IMG/VR virus record: IMGVR_UViG_3300049433_000053
Coordinates: 1-30,143 of that record
DNA length: 30,143 nucleotides
DNA from: a virus
Strand: one strand, 5' to 3'
Shown here: piece by piece, positions 7,072-15,203 of the stretch
Layout of the letters: each line of letters opens with the position of its first letter
Numbering within the stretch: the first letter of the stretch is position 1
The notes under the pieces: model-generated
Told to the model about the DNA's origin: nothing
The model's input: the letters and a program-made list of their open reading frames with translations, nothing else
Database searches by the model: none
Position numbers and translations under genes: made by a program

Positions 7072-7081
7072 GGTGACGGAG
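7029..7081 (+). repeat. 53-bp direct repeat, copy 1 (nuclease cassette boundary)
   Basis: These 53 bases match 7672-7724 with only four mismatches by my alignment. The repeat spans the last codons of one gene (encoding A-R-S-A-R-F-E-H-G-E-R-G), its stop, the GGAGAGAGGGG ribosome site and the GTG start of the next. The two copies are 643 bases apart, exactly one gene unit. Confidence 0.9.
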
Positions 7082-7714
7082 ATCAAGGCAATAGAAACTC
7101 GATATGCCGGATGCCGGTTCAGGTCCCGGCTGGAGGCACGATGGGCGGTGTTTTTCGATACGCTCGGTGTCGAATGGGAATACGAATCTCAGGGATTCGA
7201 AATTCCTGAGCGTATATTTCGAAAGCCCACTCGGTATCTCCCGGATTTCTGGCTCCCGACAATGAATGTCTATGCGGAAGTAAAAGGAACTCTGGACCAG
7301 GATTCCACTGAACGTCTCCTCAATTCGGCGGCTGTCCTGTCGTCTCCCGAAGGGGGCTGCGGAGGAGGTCATGACCTGGTGGTTCTAGGCCCGATACCCA
7401 AGGCTGAACCAGCATTTCAAGCAGTATACGGAGCAACCGATGTCCCCAGTCTTCTCCATATGCACAAAGGGGATCTCTTCGTGTCCCCCTGGAGGCAGAT
7501 CAACTACGGTAGCAATTCATGCCCGGCTTACTCGATAGAGGCATTCCGCGTAGCCAATGATGCGGAAGGCTGGGAGCCAGGATACGGTTCAGAGTGGGGA
7601 CCTGTAATTCTCAAAGGATTTACTGCGGGAACGCATCGTGTGAGTTCGGGTTCGTTCATCCGGGGATACGGGGCCGCACGGTCGGCGAGGTTCGAACATG
7701 GAGAGAGGGGCTGA
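7073..7714 (+). CDS. PD-(D/E)XK nuclease-like protein, copy 2 (AT-richer paralogue)
   Basis: 213 residues from GTG 7073, which is placed correctly behind GGAGAGAGGGG. An ATG at 7055 would start inside that ribosome site. It has the same core as copy 1: conserved Glu in R-S-R-L-E-A-R-W-A-V-F-F, PD in R-Y-L-P-D-F-W-L, and ExK in Y-A-E-V-K-G. The middle of the gene is distinctly AT-richer than all neighbours, with many A/T third bases (for example the run at 7180-7290). Its two ends keep the phage's own composition through the direct repeats. This suggests that the interior came from elsewhere and recombined in through the conserved ends. The C-terminal half differs from copy 1, so specificity may differ. 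Confidence 0.85.
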   Translation: MTEIKAIETRYAGCRFRSRLEARWAVFFDTLGVEWEYESQGFEIPERIFRKPTRYLPDFWLPTMNVYAEVKGTLDQDSTERLLNSAAVLSSPEGGCGGGHDLVVLGPIPKAEPAFQAVYGATDVPSLLHMHKGDLFVSPWRQINYGSNSCPAYSIEAFRVANDAEGWEPGYGSEWGPVILKGFTAGTHRVSSGSFIRGYGAARSARFEHGERG

Positions 7715-7724
7715 AGTGACGGAG
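7672..7724 (+). repeat. 53-bp direct repeat, copy 2 (nuclease cassette boundary)
   Basis: Second copy of the repeat described at 7029-7081. It carries the end of the copy-2 nuclease gene, the ribosome site and the GTG start of the primase-polymerase gene. Homologous exchange between the two copies would delete or add one complete nuclease gene without disturbing the neighbouring starts and stops. Confidence 0.9.
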
Positions 7725-10700
7725 CGGGAGCACGACAGGGCGCCGGAGGAATCCGGCGCTGATGTGTCTGGGGAGACGAATGGCGCGGTAGCGGCACGCG
7801 GGGTGATGGCGGAACTGGAGGAGAGCGAAGAGCGGGGCATGCGGGAGGAGCCTGCGAAGGTGACGCCTCCCCGGCCACCGGCCGACGTCTCCCCGGTGCA
7901 CCACTCCGAGCTGCTCGGGTCGGTCATCAGTGAAGAGCAGATGGCGGCACGCGGGTACCGCACGCTGTACGGATCGGAGGAGGACCAAGCAGGACTCAAG
8001 GAGATCCGCATCCCGAGGTGGGCATGGCGGGACGACACCGCGTTTCCCGGGCTGCTCATCCCGATGTACCGGGTGACCGGGGAGCGCATCGGGTACCAGT
8101 GGAAGCCCGCCACCCCGCAGGAGGCGCCGGGCGGCAAGCGGGAGAAGTACGCGAGCCAGAGCGGCACCCCCAACCGGCTGGACGTACCCCCGTCGTGCTC
8201 GGACGCGGTCCGGGACCCGAGCGTGCCCCTGTGGGTGACCGAGGGGGTGAAGAAGGCGGATGCGCTGTGCTCCAAGGGGCGCGCGGTCATCACCCTCACC
8301 GGGGTCTTCAACTGGCGGAGCAAGCTGGGCACGCTCGGGGACTGGGAAGACATCCCGCTCCGGGGCCGCACCGTCGTGGTCTGCTTTGATGCGGATGCCC
8401 GCGACAAGCGGAACGTGCTGCTCGCCATGCGGCGCCTCGGGATGTGGCTGGAGTCGAAAGGCTGCGCCGACGTCCGGTACCTGATCGTCCCGGCGGAGGT
8501 CAACGAAGTCCAGGTCAAGGGCGTCGATGACTACTTCGCTGCCGGTGGCACGATGGAAGACCTCGGGGCTGCCGCCATGCGGGAGCTGCCCGCCGACGGA
8601 GCACAGGATGCCGCGTTCAGCGATGCGGTGCTGGCGGACACGGTCTGCCGGGAGGAGCTGGACGGCCGGTTCTGCTGGGCTTCAGGTCTCGGGTGGATGA
8701 CGTGGACCGGGAAGATATGGGAGGGCGCGACCGACGCCACCGTGACGGAAGCGGTACGGCTGTGGGCGCTCGAAGCCTTCAACCGGGTGCTCGACCGGCA
8801 GCGGCAGGACCACAACCGGGACATGCGGAGTCAGATGGACGGCTGGCGCGGCGTGCTGTCGGCCGGTCGGCTCGGCGCACTGGTGCGCCTCGCGCGGGGC
8901 GTGCTGGAGTGCAAGCCGGACGACTTCGACAACGACCCCGACATGTTCAACTGCCCGAACGGCATCCTGGACCTGCGGACCGGCGAACTCCAGCCGCACG
9001 ACCCCGACCAGTTCATGACGAAGATCGCCGGGGCAGACTACGTCAAGGGGGCCACGCACCCGGACTGGGAGACGGCTCTGCTCGCGCTCCCGGAGGAAGT
9101 ACGCTCCTGGTTCCAGCTCCGGGCCGGACAGGCCATCACCGGTCACATGACCCCCGACGATCTGGCGATCATCTGCCAGGGCGGTGGAGCCAACGGGAAG
9201 AGCACAATCTCGGATGCGCTGGCGGAGGTGGCCGGGAAGTACCACGTGGTGGTGAGCGACCGGGCGATGCTCGGGGGCGCGAGCGACAACCACCCGACCG
9301 AGATGATGGACTTCATGGGCGCCCGGTACGCGGTGCTGGAGGAGACGCCGGAGAGCCGTCGGCTGGACACCAACCGGCTGAAGAAGCTCACCGGTACGAG
9401 GGAGATCACCGCCCGGCGCATCCGGCAGGACAGCGTGACGTTCGAAGCGACGCACAGCCTGTTCGTGAACAGCAACTACCGGCCGGTGGTGGACGAGACC
9501 GACCACGGCACATGGCGGCGCCTCGCGCTGGTGAGGTTCCCCTTCACCTTCCGCAAGAGCCAGGAAGAGGTCAGAGGGCCCCAGGACCGCCTAGGAGACC
9601 CGACCCTGCGCCAGAGGGTGAAGACCGACCCGCAAGTGCGCGAGGCGGTGCTTACGTGGATGGTGGGGGGTGCTCAGCGGTGGTACGACCTGTCGATGGT
9701 GATGCCCGAGCCTCCGCAGGCGGTGGCGGACGACACCAAGGCATGGCGGCTGGAGAGCGACCCCATCCTGCACTTCATCGAAGACAGCCTGATGTTCGAT
9801 CTCGACCGGCACGTGGGAGCGACCGAGCTGCGCGAGCGGTTCAACGGATCCCTGCGGGAGCGCGGCGGCAAGGAGTGGGGCGAGAAGACGTTCGCAGCCC
9901 GGTTCGGCGGTCACGACCTGACGGCTCAGAACAACGTCGAACGGCGCAAGGTGAAGCGTTCGGCCGCCCTCTCCTCGCTCCGCCCGGAGACCGTTCCGGC
10001 GGGTTCCTACTACGCCTGGCTTGGAGTCCGGTTCCAGGCGCCCGAGGAGGGATTCAGCGGTCCAGATAGCGAGACGACCCAGAATCCGTTCGGCGACGGC
10101 CCATGTAACTCTCCGGAATCGACCCCAGGTCAATCACCGGAGGCTCCCTCCGGTTCCGTCAGTTCCGTCACGTTCTTTAACGAGAATTCTCCCCATACAC
10201 GAGGGGTTATAGATCGTGACGGAACTGACGGAACCGGAGAGATTCCTCCGCTTACAGACCATGATCAAAGTGATGGGGAAACCATGATCGAAGACGCGGT
10301 GGACTTCATGTCCGCCGACCCCTTTGCCGAACCGGCCGCCCCTGTGGCGGAGGAGCTGTCCCCCGTGCCCGCAGAGGTGCCCGTGGAGTCGGGTGCGGAC
10401 CCCTCCCGTCCGAACGCTCTGACGGGCTTCGACGCATCCGGCGAAGTCGGGTTCGACCTGGAGACCGCCGACGCCAGCACGATGTTCACGTACGGGCCCG
10501 GGTTCGTCCGGATCGGCGGGCTCATCAACGAGCGGGGGGAGACGGCCACCGGTTCCGACATCAAGGCCCTGGTGGACAAGCTCAACGCCGCCGACGTGGT
10601 GTACGGCCACAACATTCTCGGATTCGACGGACTGGCCCTGGCCTACTGGCACGGTCTCGACTGGGAAGCCTTCTGCGCCAAGGCGGTCGACACCGACCCC

Positions 10701-12161
10701 CTGTCCCGGCAGGCCCACCCCCCGCGCTCCCGTGGAAAATCCTCCATCGACGAGTACGACCTGAACCACGTTGCCGCCCGTTACGGGCTGGAAGGCAAGA
10801 CCGACGACATCAAACGGCTGAAGACCAAGCACGGCGGGTACGACAAGATCCCGCTGGACGACCCCGAGTACCACGGTTACCTGGTGGGCGACGTGAGGGC
10901 TTCCCGCCACGTCCGGAAGATCCTGCCGGAGACCGACTACACCACCCGTGAGCACAAGATCGCCGCCATGATGGGCCGGATGACCCTCAACGGTTTCAAG
11001 GTGGACCGGGAGCTGCTGGACACCCGGTACCGGGAGGGGCAGGAGCGCAAGAAGGCGGCTGAGCAGGAGCTGTCCGATGCCCATGGGCTCCCGCTCGGCA
11101 GGATGGTCAATCGGGGCCGGGGTGCCGCCAAGCACCAGGTCTTCGAACCGGCCGCCTCCCCCCTGGCTACCGGCGAGGGGATCGAGTGGCTGAAGAACCT
11201 CTGGGAGCAGTACGGCGTCAACAAGCCTCCCCGCACCGAAGGTGGTCGGCTGTCGACGAAGGCGGAGCTGCTGAAGCTGGTCGCCGAACACCCCAAGTGC
11301 CCACCCGAGCTGTCTCACGTGCTCAACCTGATGGGGATCATCACCACCACCCGGACGGTCTACGCCACCACCCTGACCTACCTCGCCGCCGACGGCCGGG
11401 TGCACCCGAAGGTGTCGATGCGGCAGGCGTCCGGCCGGGCCAGCGTCACCGAACCGGGCATGACGGTCTACGGCAAGCACAATGGACGCCACCACGAACG
11501 GGAGATCTTCGTACCGGACGCCGGTGAGGTACTGATCACCTGCGACGCCAGCCAGGTCGACATGCGGGCGATCGCCGGACACTGCCAGGATCCGAACTAC
11601 ATGGCGATGTTCGCCGCAGGTCGTGACGCCCACTCCGAGATCGCTCTTCAGGTGTTCGGCTCGGCCGACTTCCGGCAGAACGCCAAGGCGATCGGTCACG
11701 GCTGGAACTACGGCCTGGGTGCACGGAAGATGATCGAAGACGGTCACGACCCCGAGCTGGTGCGCACCTTCATGAGTGGGATGGCGGAACGCTTCCCCCG
11801 GCTGATCGAGTGGCGGGAGGAGATCCGGGCACAGGGTGGCCGGGGCGAACTGCTCGACAACGGGTTCGGCCGGATGATGCGCTGTGACCCGCACTTCGCC
11901 TACACGGTGGCCACCGCCCTCATGGGTCAGGGCGGCGCACGGGATCTCGTGTTCGACGCCATGCTGAGGCTCCCGCAGAGCTACTGGAAGTATCTGCGCA
12001 CCTTCGTGCACGACGAGATCGTGATGAGCGTTCCGGCGGAGCAGGCGGATGAGGTCATGGCCCGGGTGAAGGACGCGTTCACCACGGTGTGGAGGAACGT
12101 GCCGATCCTCGCCGACACCACCGGCCCGGCCGCCAACTGGGGGGAGGCGAGTGTCAAGTGA
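7716..12161 (+). CDS. fused primase-helicase and family A DNA polymerase
   Basis: The GTG at 7716 (GGAGAGAGGGG upstream) opens an uninterrupted frame of 1481 codons. Residues about 70-290 match the DUF3854 primase-associated TOPRIM-like domain, including the P-L-W-V-T-E-G-V-K-K-A-D and V-V-V-C-F-D-A-D-A motifs. Residues about 300-770 form a D5/SF3 helicase with Walker A GGGANGKST near 488-496. After a low-GC3 linker of about 110 residues comes a polymerase I-like part with an intact 3'-5' exonuclease: exo I F-D-L-E-T, exo II N-I-L-G-F-D-G, exo III Y-L-V-G-D-V. The polymerase motifs follow: A T-C-D-A-S-Q-V-D, B R-Q-N-A-K-A-I-G-H-G-W-N-Y-G, C F-V-H-D-E-I-V. A possible internal start is ATG 10284 behind GATGGGGAAACC, so the polymerase may also be made alone. 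Since no stop separates the halves, a fusion product is expected unless the sequence carries an error. Confidence 0.9.
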   Translation: MTEREHDRAPEESGADVSGETNGAVAARGVMAELEESEERGMREEPAKVTPPRPPADVSPVHHSELLGSVISEEQMAARGYRTLYGSEEDQAGLKEIRIPRWAWRDDTAFPGLLIPMYRVTGERIGYQWKPATPQEAPGGKREKYASQSGTPNRLDVPPSCSDAVRDPSVPLWVTEGVKKADALCSKGRAVITLTGVFNWRSKLGTLGDWEDIPLRGRTVVVCFDADARDKRNVLLAMRRLGMWLESKGCADVRYLIVPAEVNEVQVKGVDDYFAAGGTMEDLGAAAMRELPADGAQDAAFSDAVLADTVCREELDGRFCWASGLGWMTWTGKIWEGATDATVTEAVRLWALEAFNRVLDRQRQDHNRDMRSQMDGWRGVLSAGRLGALVRLARGVLECKPDDFDNDPDMFNCPNGILDLRTGELQPHDPDQFMTKIAGADYVKGATHPDWETALLALPEEVRSWFQLRAGQAITGHMTPDDLAIICQGGGANGKSTISDALAEVAGKYHVVVSDRAMLGGASDNHPTEMMDFMGARYAVLEETPESRRLDTNRLKKLTGTREITARRIRQDSVTFEATHSLFVNSNYRPVVDETDHGTWRRLALVRFPFTFRKSQEEVRGPQDRLGDPTLRQRVKTDPQVREAVLTWMVGGAQRWYDLSMVMPEPPQAVADDTKAWRLESDPILHFIEDSLMFDLDRHVGATELRERFNGSLRERGGKEWGEKTFAARFGGHDLTAQNNVERRKVKRSAALSSLRPETVPAGSYYAWLGVRFQAPEEGFSGPDSETTQNPFGDGPCNSPESTPGQSPEAPSGSVSSVTFFNENSPHTRGVIDRDGTDGTGEIPPLTDHDQSDGETMIEDAVDFMSADPFAEPAAPVAEELSPVPAEVPVESGADPSRPNALTGFDASGEVGFDLETADASTMFTYGPGFVRIGGLINERGETATGSDIKALVDKLNAADVVYGHNILGFDGLALAYWHGLDWEAFCAKAVDTDPLSRQAHPPRSRGKSSIDEYDLNHVAARYGLEGKTDDIKRLKTKHGGYDKIPLDDPEYHGYLVGDVRASRHVRKILPETDYTTREHKIAAMMGRMTLNGFKVDRELLDTRYREGQERKKAAEQELSDAHGLPLGRMVNRGRGAAKHQVFEPAASPLATGEGIEWLKNLWEQYGVNKPPRTEGGRLSTKAELLKLVAEHPKCPPELSHVLNLMGIITTTRTVYATTLTYLAADGRVHPKVSMRQASGRASVTEPGMTVYGKHNGRHHEREIFVPDAGEVLITCDASQVDMRAIAGHCQDPNYMAMFAAGRDAHSEIALQVFGSADFRQNAKAIGHGWNYGLGARKMIEDGHDPELVRTFMSGMAERFPRLIEWREEIRAQGGRGELLDNGFGRMMRCDPHFAYTVATALMGQGGARDLVFDAMLRLPQSYWKYLRTFVHDEIVMSVPAEQADEVMARVKDAFTTVWRNVPILADTTGPAANWGEASVK
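10148..10239 (+). repeat. 25-bp perfect inverted repeat with tandem 9-mers in the primase-polymerase linker (possible origin or operator)
   Basis: The arms 10148-10172 and 10215-10239 are perfect reverse complements. Each arm contains two head-to-tail copies of the 9-mer GTTCCGTCA (10153-10161 and 10162-10170; inverted copies at 10217-10225 and 10226-10234). The 42-base spacer is AT-rich. It holds the palindrome GAGAATTCTC (10182-10191), a CCCC/GGGG mini-hairpin and a TATAGA hexamer at 10208-10213. Iteron-like 9-mers around an AT-rich core fit a replication origin or an operator/promoter for the polymerase part. A terminator is unlikely, as there is no T-run. Confidence 0.85.
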
Positions 12162-12370
12162 GCGAAGTCGAGCTGTGGGGCGGCCCGGCCGACGGGAAGC
12201 GGATCGTCTTCCCGGACCCGGTCCCGCCATGGGTCACGATCAGCGTGCCGACCGAGGGACCCCCGCCGGACGATCCGAAGCTGGTCCGGATCGAGCCCGG
12301 CCGGTATGTGCTCAGCGTGGAGCAGGCAGCAGACATCGATCTTGTCCGGTACGAGTGGGAGGCAGCGTGA
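12158..12370 (+). CDS. small hypothetical protein
   Basis: GTG 12158 overlaps the polymerase stop (GTGA), with GGGGGAGG about a dozen bases upstream. The 70-residue product begins SEVELWGGPADGKRIVFPDP and carries several hydrophobic strands, a beta-rich pattern seen in small actinophage proteins of unknown function. It is followed directly by the next gene (TGATG). Confidence 0.75.
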   Translation: MSEVELWGGPADGKRIVFPDPVPPWVTISVPTEGPPPDDPKLVRIEPGRYVLSVEQAADIDLVRYEWEAA

Positions 12371-12816
12371 TGGAGCACGGGACCGGCGCAGCGGATGCCC
12401 TGCGGGGAATGCTCAACTTCGGGAAGATGATCCGGGAGACCGGCCTGCTCAGCGCGACGGAGCCCGGTCGGCGGATGATCTCCGAGGCAGCAGAGCTGCA
12501 AGACTTCCATCTCCAGATGAAGGTGGTCGGATTCCCGGACAGCCGGGTCAAGCGCGTGCTCGATCAGGAGATGAGCCGTACCGGACTCACCATGAAGGAC
12601 CGGCTGGAATCAGCCCGTACCCGGCTGCTGACCGGCGCCCCGTACGACAGCACCAACCGCCAGTTCGAGGAAATGGTGGAACGATGGTGCCGGATGCACC
12701 CGCAGGATTCCTCCGGTGATCTGAGGTGCACCCTGCTCAACCTGTACGACCTGGATGTCTTCCCCCGGGAGGTCATCCTAGCTATGAGAGAAAGTGATCT
12801 AATTGACCAGGATTGA
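12370..12816 (+). CDS. hypothetical protein
   Basis: 148 residues from ATG 12370 (GGGAGG upstream). The protein looks all-helical: ADALRGMLNFGKMIRETGLL near the N-terminus, then AAELQDFHLQMKVVGF and a C-terminal LRCTLLNLYDLDVFPREV stretch. It has two cysteines and several Arg/Lys. No named family is recognised. Its place in the chain from polymerase to the modification genes suggests middle-phase expression. Confidence 0.75.
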   Translation: MEHGTGAADALRGMLNFGKMIRETGLLSATEPGRRMISEAAELQDFHLQMKVVGFPDSRVKRVLDQEMSRTGLTMKDRLESARTRLLTGAPYDSTNRQFEEMVERWCRMHPQDSSGDLRCTLLNLYDLDVFPREVILAMRESDLIDQD

Positions 12817-13120
12817 CGATGGACTCGTGGACGTCGCCGACGGGCTGACGCTGTGCCTGCACACCGGCACAGTCGTCCCCTCGCTCGTACAACCGAAGGC
12901 GCGGTATATCCGGACGTCGGCCGCACCCGTCAAGGGCATGATCCGCCGCACCCCGGCCGGGCCGACGTACCACCGGGTGGTGTGCAGCCGGTGCGGGACG
13001 TGGGCGGTCGCCCTGTACTGGAAGCCAACCCTGCCCCCGAGGCTGCTCAGCGACCCGGCCGCCACCGGTCCTCTCACCCAGGTCTGGCAGGCCCTCACCC
13101 CCTGGAGGAAGACCTCATGA
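12803..13120 (+). CDS. small hypothetical protein with a CxxC pair (TTG start)
   Basis: 105 residues. The frame begins at TTG 12803, overlapping the previous gene by 14 bases, with GAGAGAAAG about 10 bases upstream. A later GTG at 12827 is possible but has a poorer site. A V-V-C-S-R-C-G-T-W motif near residue 60 could bind zinc. The end overlaps the ParB-like gene by ATGA. Function unknown. Confidence 0.65.
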   Translation: MTRIDDGLVDVADGLTLCLHTGTVVPSLVQPKARYIRTSAAPVKGMIRRTPAGPTYHRVVCSRCGTWAVALYWKPTLPPRLLSDPAATGPLTQVWQALTPWRKTS

Positions 13121-13815
13121 TCGAATACCTGAGCACCGAAGACGTACCCCTGGGCAATCTCACCCCGTTCCCCGGCAACGCGCGCCGGGGTGATGTGGAC
13201 GCCATCGCTGAGTCGATCGAGCGCAACGGCCAGTACCGGTCGCTGATCGTCCGCCGGGTCCCGGCCGGGTCCCTGGTCGTGCTCGCCGGGAACCACACGA
13301 TGGCGGCCCTGTCCAAGCTCGGCCGGGAGACGGCACGCTGCGAGCTGATCGACTGCGACGACGACACCGCCCGCCGGGTCAACCTGGTCGACAACCGGCT
13401 GCCGGACGCCGGGGGGTACGAGGATGAGGCGCTGGCGGCCCTGCTCGGGGCGCTGGACGACTTCACCGGTACCGGGTACGTACCCGACGACCTGGACGAC
13501 CTGCTGGCCCGGATCGGCGACATCCCTGAGATGGTGGAGCAGCCGACCGAAGCCCGGTACGCCGAAACCCCGGAGGAGGCGGAGGCACGGCGCGAGAAGA
13601 TCGACAGCTACGAGCCCCGGCAGACCCCGCAGGGAGGTACGGCAGTCGAGCTGATCGCGGTGATGCCGGTTCCCGATCACCAGGAGGCGACCGCCCTCAT
13701 CCGCTCGATCAGGGATCGGGACGGGCAGGATCTCACCGCAGGGCAGATCATTCTGTACGCGCTCCGGAACCACGCCGGAGTCGTTCCTGACGAAAACGAG
13801 GAAAGCGATGACTGA
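13117..13815 (+). CDS. ParB/Srx-like (ParB N-terminal domain) protein
   Basis: 232 residues from ATG 13117 (GGAGG eight bases upstream). The first 90 residues follow the ParB-N/sulfiredoxin fold: L-G-N-L-T-P-F-P-G-N-A-R-R-G-D-V, then I-A-E-S-I-E-R-N-G-Q-Y-R-S-L-I-V-R, then V-L-A-G-N-H-T-M-A-A-L, the signature G-N-H positions. ParB-N proteins bind nucleotides and DNA, and in phages many act as nucleases or modification cofactors. The C-terminal part is acidic. It lies just upstream of the base-modification genes in one overlapping chain, so a role in targeting or regulating modification is possible. There is no partner ParA and no parS-like palindrome in the window, so segregation is unlikely. 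Confidence 0.8.
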   Translation: MIEYLSTEDVPLGNLTPFPGNARRGDVDAIAESIERNGQYRSLIVRRVPAGSLVVLAGNHTMAALSKLGRETARCELIDCDDDTARRVNLVDNRLPDAGGYEDEALAALLGALDDFTGTGYVPDDLDDLLARIGDIPEMVEQPTEARYAETPEEAEARREKIDSYEPRQTPQGGTAVELIAVMPVPDHQEATALIRSIRDRDGQDLTAGQIILYALRNHAGVVPDENEESDD

Positions 13816-14050
13816 GGCCAAGAGCAGCACACCGGCCAAGAAGACCGCCGTATTCGCCAAGTCCAAGCACGACGCGACCGTGAACCGTGAGCCCAACCCC
13901 GTACCCGAACAGGGCGGCCGGGTCGTGGCCCGGTGCTCGTGCGGCTGGACCGCGTCCGACCAGTACACCCGCGACCGATTCGAGCCATCGGTGCGCGCCG
14001 TGGTCCAGGAGGCGGCCGACCGCCACGAGAAGGAACCGGAGACCGACTGA
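13808..14050 (+). CDS. small basic protein with a CSCGW motif
   Basis: 80 residues from ATG 13808, preceded by GAGGAAAG. It has a Lys-rich N-terminus (SSTPAKKTAVFAKSKHD), a V-V-A-R-C-S-C-G-W-T motif in the middle and a helical C-terminus. The C-S-C-G-W stretch is a frequent small zinc-like motif in actinobacterial proteins. Family unknown. It overlaps the ParB-like gene by 8 bases. Confidence 0.7.
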   Translation: MTEAKSSTPAKKTAVFAKSKHDATVNREPNPVPEQGGRVVARCSCGWTASDQYTRDRFEPSVRAVVQEAADRHEKEPETD

Positions 14051-14316
14051 TGCCCATTCTGTTCTGGATCATCGATATCTCGGCACTGTTCTGCACGGCC
14101 GGGGTGTTCACCGGGTATTTCGTGGACCGGCATTACATGAAGACCCGGCCGCACCTGTTCGGGCCCCGGCTGTACGGACCGAGCTGGCTGCCGTACCTCG
14201 GGTTCTTCCGTCCGTACATCCGGCGGGTCCGGGCGTTCCATGACCGGATCGACCAGGAGGATGCCCGCTACCTCCGGGGCGAGGGGTACGACGTCGTCAT
14301 ACGGGGTCGGCGGTGA
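14050..14316 (+). CDS. small single-span membrane protein
   Basis: 88 residues from ATG 14050. Residues 3-24 (ILFWIIDISALFCTAGVFTG) form one hydrophobic span, followed by a basic cytosolic-type tail with many Arg. The gene overlaps its neighbours by single bases or GTGA. It may dock a modification or replication protein at the membrane, but nothing in the sequence shows this. Confidence 0.7.
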   Translation: MPILFWIIDISALFCTAGVFTGYFVDRHYMKTRPHLFGPRLYGPSWLPYLGFFRPYIRRVRAFHDRIDQEDARYLRGEGYDVVIRGRR

Positions 14317-15203
14317 ACGATCTGTGGGCCGACTACACCCAGTTCCACGGACTGATGGTGGAGAGCCAGGATCTCGACCCGGTGTACCCCGTGTACAAGC
14401 GTCTGGCCGAGGGTCTCAACCTCAGCCGGGCCGACCGGGTGTGGCTCGTGCTCGCGCACGTCGCCTACTACCACGCGGGGAGCGCCCTGGTCGCGTTCTC
14501 CGGGGCGAACGGACTGCGGGATGCGGGAACGTCCAGGCTCGATCTCCCGTGTTCCACAGAGCGCCGTGGGCACCGCTCCCCGGCTGCCCTGTCGGCGCAC
14601 CTGAACGATCTGTCCCGCCGGGCTGACGAAATCTTTGCCTGGTGCGTCGAGACGTCCTACATGGAACCGGAGACCGGCTGGAACTACCTCACCGACCGGC
14701 TGGAGACGATCCACGGCAACGGCCGGTGGGCCGCGTACAAGACAGCCGAGATGCTTCAGCACGTCTACCCTCTGGGGATCGAGGCGCCGGACATGGGCCA
14801 CGCCTTCAGCTCCGGTCCGAGGAAGGGTCTCGCGCTGCTGTACGAAGACGACCTGCCGACCGGCAACGATGCCCTGTCGGTGAAGCATCTCGACTCCCTG
14901 AGCCGAGAAGTCGTCAGCCACCTGAACTACCGGGTGGGGGTCCGGATGGCCACGATGGCAACCGCAGAGACGTCGCTGTGCGACTTCCACAGCCTGGTTG
15001 AGGGCCGGTACTACGTCGGCCGGGACATCGATCAGATGCAGGCGCAGCTCACGGCCGTGCCGAGCGGGCTCACCCGGCAGGTGTGGAAGGCACGCCGCCA
15101 GACTCTCCCCAACCAGTACCTCGGAGAGCTGTACGGCTGGAAAGGCGTCGACACGGCGCGCAGCCGGATGTACCGGGACACAGGAAAGATCGTGGAGAGA
15201 TGA
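14313..15203 (+). CDS. amino acid:DNA transferase (alpha-glutamyl/putrescinyl thymine pyrophosphorylase type)
   Basis: 296 residues starting at GTG 14313 (GTGA overlap). The protein has the all-helical, HhH-glycosylase-like pattern of the aGPT-PPlase superfamily. Landmarks are an N-terminal D-Y-T-Q-F-H-G-L segment, an H-G-N-G-R-W-A-A-Y-K-T-A-E motif at about 134-146, and E-T-S-L-C-D-F-H followed by G-R-Y-Y-V-G-R-D-I-D-Q near 219-241. In characterised phage pathways such enzymes displace a phosphoester on hydroxymethyl-pyrimidine in DNA with the amine of a free amino acid. The neighbouring kinase and dioxygenase would supply that activated base. My family call rests on remembered motif spacing, so a profile search should confirm it. 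Coupling to the FAD enzyme (ATGA) is tight. Confidence 0.75.
   Translation: MNDLWADYTQFHGLMVESQDLDPVYPVYKRLAEGLNLSRADRVWLVLAHVAYYHAGSALVAFSGANGLRDAGTSRLDLPCSTERRGHRSPAALSAHLNDLSRRADEIFAWCVETSYMEPETGWNYLTDRLETIHGNGRWAAYKTAEMLQHVYPLGIEAPDMGHAFSSGPRKGLALLYEDDLPTGNDALSVKHLDSLSREVVSHLNYRVGVRMATMATAETSLCDFHSLVEGRYYVGRDIDQMQAQLTAVPSGLTRQVWKARRQTLPNQYLGELYGWKGVDTARSRMYRDTGKIVER

Noticed and set aside
7055-7072. ATG starts at 7055 and 7698 for the second nuclease and the primase-polymerase
   Set aside because: These ATGs lie within or just before the GGAGAGAGGGG ribosome site; the GTG codons at 7073 and 7716 are correctly spaced behind it.
10134-12230. Long minus-strand open frame opposite the DNA polymerase
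   Set aside because: It mirrors the polymerase codons, is Gly/Val/Arg-rich and has no domain motif or ribosome site; it is a by-product of GC-rich coding on the other strand.
13117-13815. Plasmid-type ParB partition system
   Set aside because: No ParA gene and no parS-like site; the ParB-N domain is more likely a phage nuclease or accessory protein.
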